NCBI RefSeq assembly: GCF_000485595.1 | Contig: NW_014577708.1 | Span: forward strand, 41,371-97,164 | Reading direction: 5' to 3' | From: Priapulus caudatus | Taxonomy: Eukaryota; Priapulida; Priapulimorpha; Priapulimorphida; Priapulidae | Length of the DNA: 55,794 nucleotides | In this document: positions 55,656 through 55,794 of the stretch, one piece after another | How the letters are laid out: each line of letters opens with the position of its first letter | Numbering within the stretch: position 1 is the stretch's first letter | Program-made: the position numbers and the translations under genes | The notes under the pieces: generated by a model | The model's database searches: none | Told to the model about the DNA's origin: nothing | What the model saw: the letters and a program-made list of their open reading frames with translations, nothing else

Positions 55656-55794
55656 TTTTTAGCTCATCTGATGTAGTCAGATGCAGCTTGTAGAATCGCA
55701 TGATTGTCCGTCCGTCCGTGCGTCAACAGTTGGGCACAAATCTTAACCGCTCGATGTACGCTCACGATATTCGGGATGTGGAAGGGTAATCCGA
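55656..55794. repeat. Dispersed repeat, second copy, cut by window end
   Basis: TTTTTAGCTCATCTGATG, then CTTGTAGAATCGCATGA, a CCGT tetranucleotide tract and the AACAGTTGGGCACAAATCT block match the reverse complement of 13130-13293. It continues past the right edge. Confidence 0.85.

Overview
The window is nuclear DNA of a ciliated animal. It carries multi-exon genes with GT-AG introns of roughly 100-1,000 bp, TTAGGG-type repeats, CR1/L2-like LINEs, a Ty3/gypsy element and several hAT-type or foldback DNA elements. Four conserved genes are recognisable from translated exons: NPHP1 (minus, 8123-27127), MED6 (plus, 37762-40716), TFB2M (minus, 41094-46885) and WDR26 (plus, 49369 to the right edge, incomplete). 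Short introns and heavy small-repeat content would suit an early-branching invertebrate such as a sponge, but that is inference only; no gene seen here fixes the phylum.

Layout. 1-8100 has no conserved gene: dinucleotide arrays, two strongly G-rich stretches and two candidate lone exons (892-1030 plus; 2699-2956 minus, with a signal peptide). 8123-27127 is NPHP1, read right to left in 21 located exons. Its introns hold a broken gypsy element, a 34-bp minisatellite running into an assembly gap, a LINE fragment, and an out-of-order second copy of three of its own exons. 27128-37560 is a repeat-dominated spacer: tandem repeats, two LINE 3' ends each followed by a GA-rich minisatellite, a nest of foldback elements with 6-bp target duplications, and a hAT relic. 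37762-46885 holds MED6 and TFB2M tail to tail, 377 bp apart. 46886-49368 is a CpG-rich spacer with a hairpin, a telomere-repeat MITE, a LINE end and a probable WDR26 promoter. 49369 onward is WDR26.

The genes do not form one pathway: NPHP1 acts at the ciliary transition zone, MED6 in Mediator, TFB2M in mitochondrial transcription and WDR26 in the CTLH/GID ubiquitin ligase. The most notable observations are the displaced NPHP1 exon trio, whose exons are nearly identical while its introns differ by about 3%; two unrelated inverted-repeat elements that both carry TTAGGG arrays; the nested foldbacks at 31217-33104; and a 40-bp perfect palindrome between 11-bp direct repeats. All exon boundaries were read by eye from splice signals and reading phase. 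No search was run.
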